Assembly (NCBI GenBank): GCA_965240365.1
Contig: OZ251218.1
Location: forward strand, 496,001 to 560,000
Reading direction: 5' to 3'
Source of the DNA: G965240365 sp965240365
GTDB taxonomy: Bacteria; Pseudomonadota; Gammaproteobacteria; Eutrophobiales; Eutrophobiaceae
DNA length: 64,000 bases
Below the pieces are notes generated by a model. It did no database searches, was not told the origin of the DNA, and saw only the letters and a list, made by a program, of their open reading frames with translations. This document shows positions 45,816 to 53,820 of this stretch, piece by piece (positions within the stretch are counted from its first letter, which is position 1; each line of letters opens with the position of its first letter). Made by a program: the position numbers and the translations under genes.

Positions 45816-45929
45816 CTTAAATTCCAAAGTCGTTCGGTCCTGCAAATTCTCACGCAGGTTCCAGAGGGTTGTATTGACATCCTTAAGATGAATATAGAAG
45901 ATGCGAAAAGCGCGATTTTTTCCAATTAA
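45816..45929 (+). pseudogene. FkbM-type methyltransferase fragment
   Basis: In one frame this reads LKFQSRSVLQILTQVPEG, then CIDILKMNIEDAKSAIFSN and stop. IDILKMNIEDAKSAIF corresponds to the IDLLKIDVEGAEWEVL hallmark of FkbM methyltransferases, with the key acidic/glycine residues eroded. It is a scar of about 38 codons whose parent is not obvious among the FkbM genes of this window. It abuts the glycosyltransferase fragment at 45936. Confidence 0.6.
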
Positions 45930-45935
45930 GCTGGC

Positions 45936-46106
45936 CAGGAAATCGACGTATTTTTCATGCCGGAAGAATTGTGTGAGAAGATCCGCGCCTACCTCGCGCA
46001 ACCAGGATTGAGAGCGGCAATGATTAACCGAACCTTTGCGCGGTGTGTGCCGGACTATTCCTATGATGCAAGAGCGGGTGTTATCGCCGCCACGATTGAT
46101 GAATGA
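45936..46106 (+). pseudogene. Decayed 3' fragment of the CgeB-like glycosyltransferase gene
   Basis: It reads QEIDVFFMPEELCEKIRAYL, then AQPGLRAAMINRTFARCVPD and so on to IDE and stop. It is colinear and gap-free with residues from REIDVFSTPEELCKKI onward in the gene at 38742-39890 (DNA 39627-39797). Direct orientation; many differences are G/C to A/T. It defines the right border of cassette E. Confidence 0.88.
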
Positions 46107-46206
46107 CAGATCGTGCTTTTTTTGCTGGCCATGTTATGATTCTGGAATATGAAAAGCCTATGCCGCCACCGTGTTTCAGCGCCCCTTGGAAGGGCTTTAC
46201 GTATGA

Positions 46207-46863
46207 ATGGAATATTGTAATAAGATGCGACCAGTAAACTCAAAAACTGAAAAAGAAATAATCGAAAAGGACTTTGGGTTCTTGAAATTAGATTATGAGC
46301 AGGGAACGTTATCAATAAGACAATGCCATGAGCAGAAACTTGCTTATCAAAAATTTTATATTTCAATAGTTTCTGCAATCCTAATTATTATTATCTATGT
46401 GGATAGATCTCTTTTAAAAGGAGAAGAATCTATTGCCGGAAATGTAATAAATGGAGATTATCTAATAGGAACGTCATTTATATTTGCGGCCCTAATTGGA
46501 GCTATTGTTGTAAAAAATTTAGCGCATATCAGAATAAATGTTGTTTTTTACAATAATGCAGTAGTTAATATCAGGCAGTTTTTTATAAGCAATCTAAAAT
46601 TAAATAATTATCCTGCTATAAAACCCTCAAGTTCATCTGATAGAAAATCAGCTGATTATATAACTATAGTATTATGTAGTTTTATTAACCTGATTTTGTT
46701 TGGTTTGGGTGTTTTTGCTATATCAAAAGAATTTGAATCGAATATTATTCAGATAATTTTTTACATAATGGCTTTGGTTATCTATATAGCTTTTCATATT
46801 TATGGCATTGAAAAAATTCTTAATGAAGGAATAGACCCGAAATTAAATAAAAATAGAAAGTAA
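46207..46863 (+). CDS. Small membrane protein of unknown function
   Basis: 218 residues, strongly AT-rich. Four probable transmembrane segments in two pairs: FYISIVSAILIIIIYV and LIGTSFIFAALIGAIVV, then ITIVLCSFINLILFGLGVFA and IIQIIFYIMALVIYIAF. The N-terminal 50 residues are polar and helical. The paired-helix layout with a cytosolic helical N-terminus recalls SLATT-like or other pore-forming effectors of conflict systems, but I see no sequence signature that proves it. It stands alone between a gene-fragment scar and an intergenic repeat. Alternatives: an ordinary glycan-locus accessory membrane protein. Confidence 0.55.
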   Translation: MEYCNKMRPVNSKTEKEIIEKDFGFLKLDYEQGTLSIRQCHEQKLAYQKFYISIVSAILIIIIYVDRSLLKGEESIAGNVINGDYLIGTSFIFAALIGAIVVKNLAHIRINVVFYNNAVVNIRQFFISNLKLNNYPAIKPSSSSDRKSADYITIVLCSFINLILFGLGVFAISKEFESNIIQIIFYIMALVIYIAFHIYGIEKILNEGIDPKLNKNRK

Positions 46864-47033
46864 ATTCATAATGGTCATTCCCGCTGATGCGGGAATATGT
46901 GGTATAAACTACTGAATTCCTCGGCGGCCTGTTCCTGACCTGCCTGCCGCAGGCAGGCAGATTCATGCCATTTTCTGCACGCTCAATCCACATGCGGCTT
47001 AACTCACTCAGAATTCAAAAGAGCCATATTCAG
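46864..47033 (-). repeat. Dispersed intergenic repeat with dRS3-like palindrome, copy 3 (inverted)
   Basis: The reverse complement of this stretch matches 4776-4960 along most of its length. It contains a perfect ATTCCCGC-TGAT-GCGGGAAT at 46877-46896, which fits the dRS3 definition (ATTCCC-N8-GGGAAT) known from Neisseria. It also contains the palindrome CCTGCCTGCCGCAGGCAGG at 46939-46957. It fills the gap between the small membrane protein and the methyltransferase remnant. Confidence 0.65.
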
Positions 47034-47040
47034 GCATGAT

Positions 47041-47229
47041 TGTCGCAAGCCCTTGCCGCTGCTCGACACGGCGGCCGATCGTGTGTTTTGTTGACACTTT
47101 CTGGAGCATGTCTATCTCAACGAGACTGAAGTGATTCTCAGAGATTTTTATCGCGTCTTCAAAATGGACGCAACGTTGCATGTTATTGCGCCAGACATCC
47201 GCATCCATGTGGAGGATTATGTCCGGTGA
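47041..47229 (+). pseudogene. SAM-dependent methyltransferase remnant with in-frame TGA
   Basis: The frame reads RKPLPLLDTAADRVFC, stop (TGA 47092-47094), then HFLEHVYLNETEVILRDFYR and VFKMDATLHVIAPDIRIHVE. This is the motif IV-to-post-motif region of predicted SAM methyltransferases (HFLEHL, YRVLKPGG, IVVPD). The N-terminal motif I is gone. Its terminal TGA overlaps the GTG start of the next gene by 3 bases. Confidence 0.7.
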
Positions 47230-48008
47230 AATTGCCCGCCAGTACCCAGACCTCCCTTCCATCAATCTCGATCGTTGTGATCACGTACAATCGATTTAAG
47301 ACACTTAAGCCAACGATAGAAACGCTTCTGGACATGCTGGACTACCCTCGCGAAAAGCTTGAGTTAATCATCGCGGATGACGGCAGTAATCCTGATATTA
47401 TCGAGCAGATCGAGAAACTTCCTCATGACACGTTTGTCCGCACGAACGGAGTTAAAGGCTTCTCTGCCAATGCTAATCGTGGGCTTGGGGCAGCTCGGCA
47501 TGACGTGATCCTGCAAATCCAGGATGATTGGCAATTGATGGAGTCCGGGCCTTTCCTGCGAAGCGCCGTTGATGTTCTTTTACAAAACCCGGATATCGGC
47601 ATGCTGCTATTAAATCAGAGCCCCAACAATGTGTCCTTCGACACCCGATATATCGCCGGACATGAGATTCGTGTATTCCACAACAGACCGGATGTGCTTG
47701 TGCGTAATGTTTGTGAACACGCCTATAGTGACTGGCCGCACATTAAATGCCGCGCTTTTGTGGACGCGATCGGCGCTTATAACGAGAAGTTGCCCATGTG
47801 GGATAACGAACTGGACTACTCTCGCCGTATTAATGCGCAAACCCGATATCGTGTTGCCGATATTGTTGGTCTTACGGCATTGACGCATATCGGCGCCGAT
47901 CTTTCGTATAATACCGGATCACGGATAACCAGGATCAAGGGCGTGCTTCTTAAAATTCCTGTGCTGCGGAAGCTTCTGGAATGGATGAACCTCAAAAGGC
48001 GTGGCTGA
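47226..48008 (+). CDS. Glycosyltransferase family 2
   Basis: 260 residues starting at GTG. The GT-A fold shows SISIVVITYNRFKTLKPTIE, LELIIADDGSNPDII, GFSANANRGLGAARHDVILQ and the metal-binding-type IQDDWQLM. It would add one sugar to the repeat unit. Its start is fused to the stop of the methyltransferase remnant (GTGA overlap), which suggests the remnant was once the upstream gene of the same operon. GT4 and FkbM genes follow. Confidence 0.85.
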   Translation: MKLPASTQTSLPSISIVVITYNRFKTLKPTIETLLDMLDYPREKLELIIADDGSNPDIIEQIEKLPHDTFVRTNGVKGFSANANRGLGAARHDVILQIQDDWQLMESGPFLRSAVDVLLQNPDIGMLLLNQSPNNVSFDTRYIAGHEIRVFHNRPDVLVRNVCEHAYSDWPHIKCRAFVDAIGAYNEKLPMWDNELDYSRRINAQTRYRVADIVGLTALTHIGADLSYNTGSRITRIKGVLLKIPVLRKLLEWMNLKRRG

Positions 48009-48057
48009 CAGGGTAATGTTTTCTTGGGTCAAGGATGCCGGTCTGCGTCTTTAAGCC

Positions 48058-49239
48058 ATGGTTTCAAGCATCCAAATTGTTGCTTCAATCGCAAACGAGG
48101 CGAGCGGACCTTCGTATTCCGTGCGCCGTCTGAGCGAAAGTCTGGCAACAGTGGGCTCGGAGGCGACGCTCGCTGCCCTGCGACGCGGTATGACCATGCC
48201 GCCGGGCGAAACACATCTGAGACTTTTCGAGGACGGTTTTGGGCCAGGGCGCATGGGACGCTCGCCGCAGATGGCGCGCTGGCTGTTGCGGGCCGCGCGG
48301 GATGCTGACGTGGTGCATTCCCACGGATTGTGGATGATGCCCAATGTTTATGCCGGGCAGGCCGCGGCACGCGCGCGCAAGCCGCTGGTGATCTCGCCGC
48401 GGGGCACACTGTCGGAATACGCTTTTGCTTCAGGCTTGCGGATCAAGCCGTTGTTCTGGCATTTATTGCAAAAGCGCTCAATGCGCGAGGCGGCCTGTTT
48501 TCATGCCACCGGCCTGCCGGAACTGGCCGACATCCGGCGCATGGGATACGAGCAGCCGGTCGCGCTTATCCCGAATGGCATTGACATTCCCCCCGCCGCC
48601 CTGCCCCGGCCGGGGCGAGGCTCGAAACGTCGTCTTTTATACTTTGGGCGCCTGCACCCTCAAAAGGGATTGGAAACACTGCTTGAGGCCTGGGCGCGGG
48701 TGTCCCCCGGCCATCCCGGTTGGCAGCTCGATATCGTGGGGCCGGACATCAACGGTTATCGTGGCCTGCTGGAGACCCGAGCCCGTGACCTCGGGCTGGA
48801 GCGTGTGCAGTTTGGCGCTCCGCGGTATGGCGCCGAAGCCAAGACGGCGCTTTATCAAAGCGCTGACCTCTACATCCTTCCCAGCCCGTCGGAGAATTTT
48901 GGCATGGCCGTAGCCGAGGCTCTGGCCTGCGGTCTGCCGGTCGTCACTACCACCGGCACTCCCTGGAAAACCCTGCCGGATAAGGGCGCGGGCTGGTACG
49001 TTACGCCGGACACCGCCGGCGTCGCCGCGGGTCTTAAAGCCGCGCTGACTTGTGTGCCAGAGACGCTGCACGCCATGGGCGCCCGGGGGCGAGCCTGGAT
49101 GGAGCGCGACTTTTCCTGGCCTGACATTGCGCGGCAGATGACGCAGGTTTACGCCTGGCTTGCCGGATATGGGCCGATGCCGGACTGTGTCCAAATCAGC
49201 GCCTCCGATGACGCTTCCCTTTCTCTCAAACAACCATGA
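48058..49239 (+). CDS. Glycosyltransferase family 4
   Basis: This 393-residue GT-B enzyme has GPSYSVRRLSESLATVGSEA near the N-terminus and DADVVHSHGLWMMPN, PLVISPRGTLSEYA, and IPNGIDIPP in the linker. The donor half has LLYFGRLHPQKGLETLLEAW and SPSENFGMAVAEALACGLPV with the E-x7-E type motif. It probably transfers a hexose during repeat-unit assembly. GC-rich, typical of the core locus. Confidence 0.9.
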   Translation: MVSSIQIVASIANEASGPSYSVRRLSESLATVGSEATLAALRRGMTMPPGETHLRLFEDGFGPGRMGRSPQMARWLLRAARDADVVHSHGLWMMPNVYAGQAAARARKPLVISPRGTLSEYAFASGLRIKPLFWHLLQKRSMREAACFHATGLPELADIRRMGYEQPVALIPNGIDIPPAALPRPGRGSKRRLLYFGRLHPQKGLETLLEAWARVSPGHPGWQLDIVGPDINGYRGLLETRARDLGLERVQFGAPRYGAEAKTALYQSADLYILPSPSENFGMAVAEALACGLPVVTTTGTPWKTLPDKGAGWYVTPDTAGVAAGLKAALTCVPETLHAMGARGRAWMERDFSWPDIARQMTQVYAWLAGYGPMPDCVQISASDDASLSLKQP

Positions 49240-49351
49240 CTTTCTGGTTCGGTTGGAACGGCCAAGGGCAGTCAGGGCGTGCCATTAGTTTTGGTTGCGT
49301 CGGGGCATCGGGGTTTTCCGAAAAATAGGTATTTTGAGAGGCGCCCACATA

Positions 49352-50266
49352 ATGTCTGTATCCCAAAAAAAACTATCCGAGCGCCATCCGCCGCAATGGT
49401 CGATCCGTATCGCGCGGCGCCTTCGCGGCCTACAGAGGTTACGAGGCGGCAGCCGCTTGCTGGAGGCACTCGCAGCAAACGCTGTCGAGGGAGAGTTCTG
49501 CGTTCGCAACGATTCGCCGGGGGGGGGGGGGATTGTTATTACTGGTAATATCTCATCGTTCCTGGAGAGACAAGCGTACGTGAAAGGTGGCTACGAACAA
49601 CAGCAGATTTCAGAGTTTCTCGCCCGCTTGCCAAAAACCAGGCGAGGCGTCATTCTCGATATAGGCGCCAATATTGGCACTCACAGCCTTTGTTTTGCGC
49701 TGCACTTCAAAACCGTCCACTCGTTTGAACCTAACTCGCTGATTTGGAGCTCATTTGAACGGAATATTGAACTCAATGGGTTTCGTAATGTGCATCTTCA
49801 TCATGTAGGTCTCGCAGATGAAGAGGCGGAAATGCCGTTCCATCTGATTGAGAAAAACAACTTCGGCCTGGGAACCTTCTCCAAGGTTGAACAATATGAC
49901 CTTCCGCTGAGAGAGGTGGGCACAGCGAACGTCGTTGTCGGCGATCGCTATCTCTCAAACCAGGGCATTGGCAAAATAGATGCTGTAAAGATTGATGTGC
50001 AAGGGTTTGAACCCGAAGTTCTCCGTGGGTTGACGAATACGCTCGGCGCAACAAGGCCAATCGTTTGGTGTGAGGTGGCGAGTGGCGCCAAATCGAAGAT
50101 TGAAACAGTGTCAGATTTGCTCAGTTTTCTCCCCAGCAGCTACAAGCTCTATAAGTTTGTCGAGACCCATAGGCTGGGCTTGAAGTCCGTTGCGCTAATC
50201 CATATTTCTGGCGGAAGCCTGGACCACGCAGACTATGTTGCAGTTCCATGCGAATCTGATCTTTAG
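49352..50266 (+). CDS. FkbM family methyltransferase with an internal G13 tract
   Basis: 304 residues from ATG 49352, which has GAGAGG about 11 bases upstream; the longer frame from 49295 is less likely. SAM motif I is VILDIGANIGTHSLCFAL, then VHSFEPNSLIW, and the FkbM signature is KIDAVKIDVQGFEPEVLRGL followed by IVWCEV. A run of 13 G (49519-49531) encodes PGGGG near residue 60, ahead of the catalytic core, so slippage would abolish the enzyme. In frame as given. Presumed O-methyltransferase acting on the glycan. Confidence 0.87.
   Translation: MSVSQKKLSERHPPQWSIRIARRLRGLQRLRGGSRLLEALAANAVEGEFCVRNDSPGGGGIVITGNISSFLERQAYVKGGYEQQQISEFLARLPKTRRGVILDIGANIGTHSLCFALHFKTVHSFEPNSLIWSSFERNIELNGFRNVHLHHVGLADEEAEMPFHLIEKNNFGLGTFSKVEQYDLPLREVGTANVVVGDRYLSNQGIGKIDAVKIDVQGFEPEVLRGLTNTLGATRPIVWCEVASGAKSKIETVSDLLSFLPSSYKLYKFVETHRLGLKSVALIHISGGSLDHADYVAVPCESDL
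49519..49531 (+). repeat. G13 homopolymer, putative phase-variation tract
   Basis: Thirteen consecutive G in the 5' third of the FkbM gene at 49352. Slippage by one or two bases would end translation before the SAM-binding motif. Confidence 0.82.
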
Positions 50267-50462
50267 AAGAGCGCTTTGGTTATGCTGCTTTTCGCGGCAA
50301 GCGCCTCACCTTGTAACTGGCCTTGCCAGGTATAGCCAGTGATCTTCAGTCGACCACCTGCTATGACCCAAATTCTGCTTTTCATAGCCAGCTACTTGCC
50401 TGCCATACGCTACGAAGGGCAGGTCCGCGCAGGGCTGGCAGTGGCGGGGCTCAAAGTTCGGA

Positions 50463-50491
50463 TTGACAGTACTATTATTCAGTACTAATAT
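50463..50491 (+). promoter_or_regulatory. Sigma-70 promoter of the hicAB operon
   Basis: TTGACA (50463-50468), a 17-base spacer and TAATAT (50486-50491) give a near-consensus promoter. The spacer contains AGTACT-attattc-AGTACT, a symmetrical pair suited to an antitoxin operator. The hicA GTG at 50498 lies where transcription should begin, so the mRNA may be leaderless. Confidence 0.7.
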
Positions 50492-50497
50492 TTGATT

Positions 50498-50752
50498 GTG
50501 AAAAGAAAACACCGAAAGACCCTTGTCCTGATTTTTTCCAGACCGGTCAGCGCAAACGTCAAATGGAAGGATATTGAACAATTATTTGTGGCATTAGGCG
50601 CAGAGATAATAGAGGGCGAAGGCTCCAGAATTGGTGTCAGACTTTTTGGTGAGCGCCGTGTTTTCCACCGGCCGCACCCTTCTCCGGATACTGACAAAGG
50701 CGCGGTGGATAGTGTAAGAAACTGGCTGGAAACAAATGGAGTCAAACCATGA
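50498..50752 (+). CDS. hicA: HicA-family mRNA interferase toxin
   Basis: About 84 residues. The double-stranded-RNA-binding-like HicA fold is indicated by VKWKDIEQLFVALGAEIIEG, GSRIGVRLFGERRVFHRPH and the tail DKGAVDSVRNWLETNGVKP. The catalytic histidine of HicA toxins usually lies in the HRPHP-type loop, present here. GTG 50498 is chosen; a TTG at 50492 is an alternative start. The stop overlaps the start of hicB by 4 bases (ATGA), the standard hicAB arrangement. It cleaves mRNA when free and is neutralised by HicB. Confidence 0.85.
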   Translation: MKRKHRKTLVLIFSRPVSANVKWKDIEQLFVALGAEIIEGEGSRIGVRLFGERRVFHRPHPSPDTDKGAVDSVRNWLETNGVKP

Positions 50753-51090
50753 AAAACATAATGAAAATTGACGGCTACGATGCCGTTATAAATTATGATT
50801 CTGAAATAAATCTTTTCAGAGGTGAATTCATTAACCTGAATGGCGGCGCCGATTTTTATGCCGCGGATGTGGAGGGGCTTCAAAAAGAAGGCAAGGCTTC
50901 GTTAGACCTGTTTCTTAAAATGTGCGCAGAAGATGGCGTTGAACCAAAGAAAAATTACTCTGGAAAGTTTAATGTTCGAATCAGCCCTGAATTACATGAG
51001 ATTCTGGTTTTGAAGTCATCCGCGACAGGGAAAAGCATCAATCAGCTTGTTGTTGAGTCCCTGGCCGATTCCGTGGACAATGAGCTATAG
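50749..51090 (+). CDS. hicB: HicB-family antitoxin
   Basis: 113 residues. The N-terminal partial RNase H-like domain has GYDAVINYDSEINLFRGEF and ADVEGLQKEGKASLDLFL. The C-terminus FNVRISPELHEILVLKSSAT followed by KSINQLVVESLAD is a ribbon-helix-helix DNA-binding domain. It binds HicA and probably the operator at 50463-50491. Complete in length and coupled to hicA, so the pair looks functional. Confidence 0.88.
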   Translation: MKNIMKIDGYDAVINYDSEINLFRGEFINLNGGADFYAADVEGLQKEGKASLDLFLKMCAEDGVEPKKNYSGKFNVRISPELHEILVLKSSATGKSINQLVVESLADSVDNEL

Positions 51091-51191
51091 CAAGTGTTTA
51101 CAGGCTGATACCGACTACTCCATATTTTTTGTCACTCGCTACATTCAAGTACTAACACAAAAATACTTAGCAGCCGGCGCGGATGAAACGG

Positions 51192-51263
51192 ACGTTAGCA
51201 GGAAACAAGTTACAATGAAATTTTATAAGAGCGGCAGTCATACGGTCTGGGACTGCAAGTATC
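51192..51263 (+). mobile_element. IS200/IS605 TnpA 5' fragment
   Basis: ATG 51214 opens MKFYKSGSHTVWDCKY, the characteristic N-terminus of IS200/IS605 family TnpA transposases. It then breaks off before the HUH motif. The 29 bases 51192-51220 recur, with 4 changes, at 55125-55153, directly before another accessory gene. Truncated, so not mobile; the carbamoyltransferase start follows at 51282. Confidence 0.65.
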
Positions 51264-51281
51264 CTCGACAGGGAACATTTT

Positions 51282-53036
51282 GTGTCCGTCATCCTCGGAC
51301 TAAACTTCTACCACGCCGATTCAGCCGCCTGCCTGCTCGTTGACGGCCGTCTTGTCGGCGCCGTTGCGGAAGAGCGCCTTGGCGATCGCCTCAAGCATAG
51401 CCCGGCCTTCCCGGAAAACGCCATTCGCTGGCTTTTGGCCGATAACGGTCTGAGGCTTGCCGATGTGACCCATGTTGCCCTGCCGCGCGATACTTCGGCC
51501 AACCGGGGCGCGAAGATACATTATGTCTTCTCCCATCCGATCAAAGGCGGCTGGGCGGCGTTGGAGCATCTGGCCCGCTCTAAAAAAACACAATCCATAC
51601 TCCAACGGCTGGCTGGCCTTTGTAACGAAGACCCCGCCACGATCTCTTTCAAGACGGTTCCGGTCGAGCATCATCTTGCCCATCTGGCGTCATCCTATTA
51701 TTGCTCGCCCTTTGAAGCCACCACCGCCGGTTTCTCCTACGATGCCTCGGGCGATTTTGCCTCGGCCATGGCCGTGCGTTGCGAAGGGACCAAAATGGAG
51801 GTGCTGGATCGCGTCTCCCTGCCCGACAGCCTGGGCTTTTTCTACACCGCGCTGTGCCAGTTTATCGGCTTCAATGCGTTTGGCGAGGAATACAAGGTGA
51901 TGGGCCTGGCGCCTTATGGCGAGGATGCCTACGCAGATTTAATGCGCGACCTGGTGAGGTTGCCCGAGGACGGCTGGTTCAGGCTCAAGCGCGGCGCTTT
52001 CGGGATGCACGAGGGAGGTGAGTCTGGCGCCGTGGATGGACATGCGCATATCCTGATGGGGCGGCTCTGGCGCGATCCGGTTCGCGCCGCCCTGGGCGCG
52101 CCGGCGGAGAGAGGAACGATTACCCAACGCGAAAAGGACATCGCCCGCTCCGTGCAGGCACGCTTTGAAGAAGCGGCGCTCCACTGCCTTGCGCGGCTGC
52201 ACGGCATGGTCCCGAGCGAGCGGCTGATCATGGCGGGTGGCTGCGCGCTCAATGGCGTTGCCAACGCGAGGAACCTGCGTGACACGCCCTTTACAACGCC
52301 CTATTTGCAAGCGGCTTCATCGGATGACGGGACTTGCTTGGGCGCGGCGCTTTGGGCATACCATAACGTTATCGGCGGGAGCGAGCGCTTTCACATGGAG
52401 CACGCCTTCTGGGGCCCCGAATACAGCGACACCCGGCATCGCAGTGCCATTGCATCGACCGGTCTGCCCATAGAAGCACTCCCCGAAGAGCGGCCCCTGG
52501 TGGAGCGGGTCGCGCAACTCATTGCCACAGGCCGGGTCGTCGGCTGGTATCAGGGCCGTAGCGAATGGGGGCCGAGGGCGCTCGGCAACCGCTCCATTCT
52601 GGCCAATCCCGCCGTGCCAACCATGAAGGACACCATCAATGCCAAAATCAAGCGCCGCGAGCGCTTCCGCCCCTTTGCACCCAGTGTGTTGCGCGAAGAT
52701 GTGGGCACTTACTTCGAGCAGGATGTCTATTCGCCCTTTATGATGCATGTCGTGAAGCTGCGGCCAAAATGGCGGGAGCGCCTGCCGGCCATTACCCATA
52801 TCGACGGCACGGGGCGTCTGCAAAGCGTCGATCCGGCCTCAAACTCCCGCTACCATGCCCTGATAACGGCCGTGAAGGCGCGGACCGGCATCGGCATGGT
52901 GTTAAACACCTCGTTCAACGAGAACGAACCGATTGTCGATACCCCCGAACAAGCCGTCGATTGCTTTATGAGGACGGACATGGATGCGCTCTGCGTTGGG
53001 CATTATCTGGTCATTAAACCGGGGCTTGAGTCCTGA
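51282..53036 (+). CDS. Carbamoyltransferase (NodU/CmcH family)
   Basis: 584 residues starting at GTG. The N-terminal actin/HSP70-fold domain begins SVILGLNFYHADSAACLLVD and has PVEHHLAHLASSYYCS (histidine pair), YDASGDFASAMAV and GGCALNGVANARN. The C-terminal YrdC-like domain has GRVVGWYQGRSEWGPRALGN, RFRPFAPSVL and LNTSFNENEPIV. It uses carbamoyl phosphate and ATP to carbamoylate a hydroxyl, here presumably on a sugar of the surface glycan. GC-rich, single gene; the TnpA fragment lies just upstream and a toxin-antitoxin pair downstream. Confidence 0.92.
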   Translation: MSVILGLNFYHADSAACLLVDGRLVGAVAEERLGDRLKHSPAFPENAIRWLLADNGLRLADVTHVALPRDTSANRGAKIHYVFSHPIKGGWAALEHLARSKKTQSILQRLAGLCNEDPATISFKTVPVEHHLAHLASSYYCSPFEATTAGFSYDASGDFASAMAVRCEGTKMEVLDRVSLPDSLGFFYTALCQFIGFNAFGEEYKVMGLAPYGEDAYADLMRDLVRLPEDGWFRLKRGAFGMHEGGESGAVDGHAHILMGRLWRDPVRAALGAPAERGTITQREKDIARSVQARFEEAALHCLARLHGMVPSERLIMAGGCALNGVANARNLRDTPFTTPYLQAASSDDGTCLGAALWAYHNVIGGSERFHMEHAFWGPEYSDTRHRSAIASTGLPIEALPEERPLVERVAQLIATGRVVGWYQGRSEWGPRALGNRSILANPAVPTMKDTINAKIKRRERFRPFAPSVLREDVGTYFEQDVYSPFMMHVVKLRPKWRERLPAITHIDGTGRLQSVDPASNSRYHALITAVKARTGIGMVLNTSFNENEPIVDTPEQAVDCFMRTDMDALCVGHYLVIKPGLES

Positions 53037-53147
53037 ACGGATTGATGATTCGGGAGACAGGGAGATACACTAATTCTCAAAATTCATGTTTATACTATAA
53101 ATTGCTTGCCAGATATATTTGGCAGCGCCATGGTAAAAGAGTAAGAT

Positions 53148-53486
53148 ATGGCGCAGGCTACGAAGCCTAAAAAGGTTATTGTTTATCAGGATGAAAACGG
53201 CAAAGAACCGTTTACAAACTGGTTAAACGGCCTGCGGGACCAGAAAGGCCGAAGGGCCATTCTGAAGCGTATCGGCAGACTGGAACACGGCTTATACGGC
53301 GACTGTGAACCTGTTGGTGAGGGTGTATTTGAATTACGGCTGTTTATTGGCCCCGGATATAGAGTTTATTTTGGCGAAGAAGATGCGCATATCGTTATCC
53401 TCTTATGCGGCGGCGATAAAGATTCTCAGGGTAGAAACATAAAAACTGCCAAAGTCTATTGGAAGGGATATAAAGCACATGAGTAA
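53148..53486 (+). CDS. RelE/HigB-like toxin (addiction module killer protein)
   Basis: 112 residues. The RelE-superfamily killer-protein pattern is clear: KVIVYQDENGKEPFTNWLNG, a basic helix DQKGRRAILKRIGRLEHG, FELRLFIGPGYRVYFGEE, and VILLCGGDKDSQGRNIKTAK. It is probably a ribosome-dependent mRNA interferase. The stop overlaps the antidote start by 8 bases. Toxin-first order is usual for this subfamily. Confidence 0.85.
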   Translation: MAQATKPKKVIVYQDENGKEPFTNWLNGLRDQKGRRAILKRIGRLEHGLYGDCEPVGEGVFELRLFIGPGYRVYFGEEDAHIVILLCGGDKDSQGRNIKTAKVYWKGYKAHE

Positions 53487-53820
53487 AAAGCGACATTACA
53501 GGGCGTTCAGGGATGTTGAAGAAGAGTATTTCCGTGGCCATCCCGAAGAGATCGGCTCCTATATAAATGAAATATTCGATGAATACGCCCAGGATAGCAA
53601 TTCAGCCGCTTTGCTGGCTTCCCTGCGTGTTATCGCCAAGGTCAAAGGCATAACTCATCTGGCTGAAGCCACCGGCATGACGCGCCAGGGTATTCAGCAT
53701 GCCTTGTCCAGTAAAGGCAACCCGCGTTTCGATAACGTTAACGCTATCATGCATGCGCTGGGCTATCGTCTGACACCGCGTCCTATCGACGTGATACACA
53801 GTTTCGACATCGGAGAATAA
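53479..53820 (+). CDS. Addiction module antidote protein (HTH)
   Basis: 113 residues. The C-terminal helix-turn-helix is LASLRVIAKVKGITHLAEAT, then GMTRQGIQHALSSKGNPRFD and NAIMHALGYRLTP, the form typical of the antidote partner of RelE-like killer proteins. The N-terminal 45 residues should wrap the toxin. TAATG overlap with the next gene (53820). Confidence 0.85.
   Translation: MSKKRHYRAFRDVEEEYFRGHPEEIGSYINEIFDEYAQDSNSAALLASLRVIAKVKGITHLAEATGMTRQGIQHALSSKGNPRFDNVNAIMHALGYRLTPRPIDVIHSFDIGE

Noticed and set aside
45688..45891. 67-codon ORF in the gap after cassette E
   Set aside because: No family resemblance, poor initiation context, and its end overlaps the FkbM scar in another frame.
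47092..47094. In-frame TGA in the methyltransferase remnant considered as selenocysteine or recoding
   Set aside because: The N-terminal SAM-binding half of the gene is also missing and there is no sign of a downstream recoding element, so simple decay is enough.
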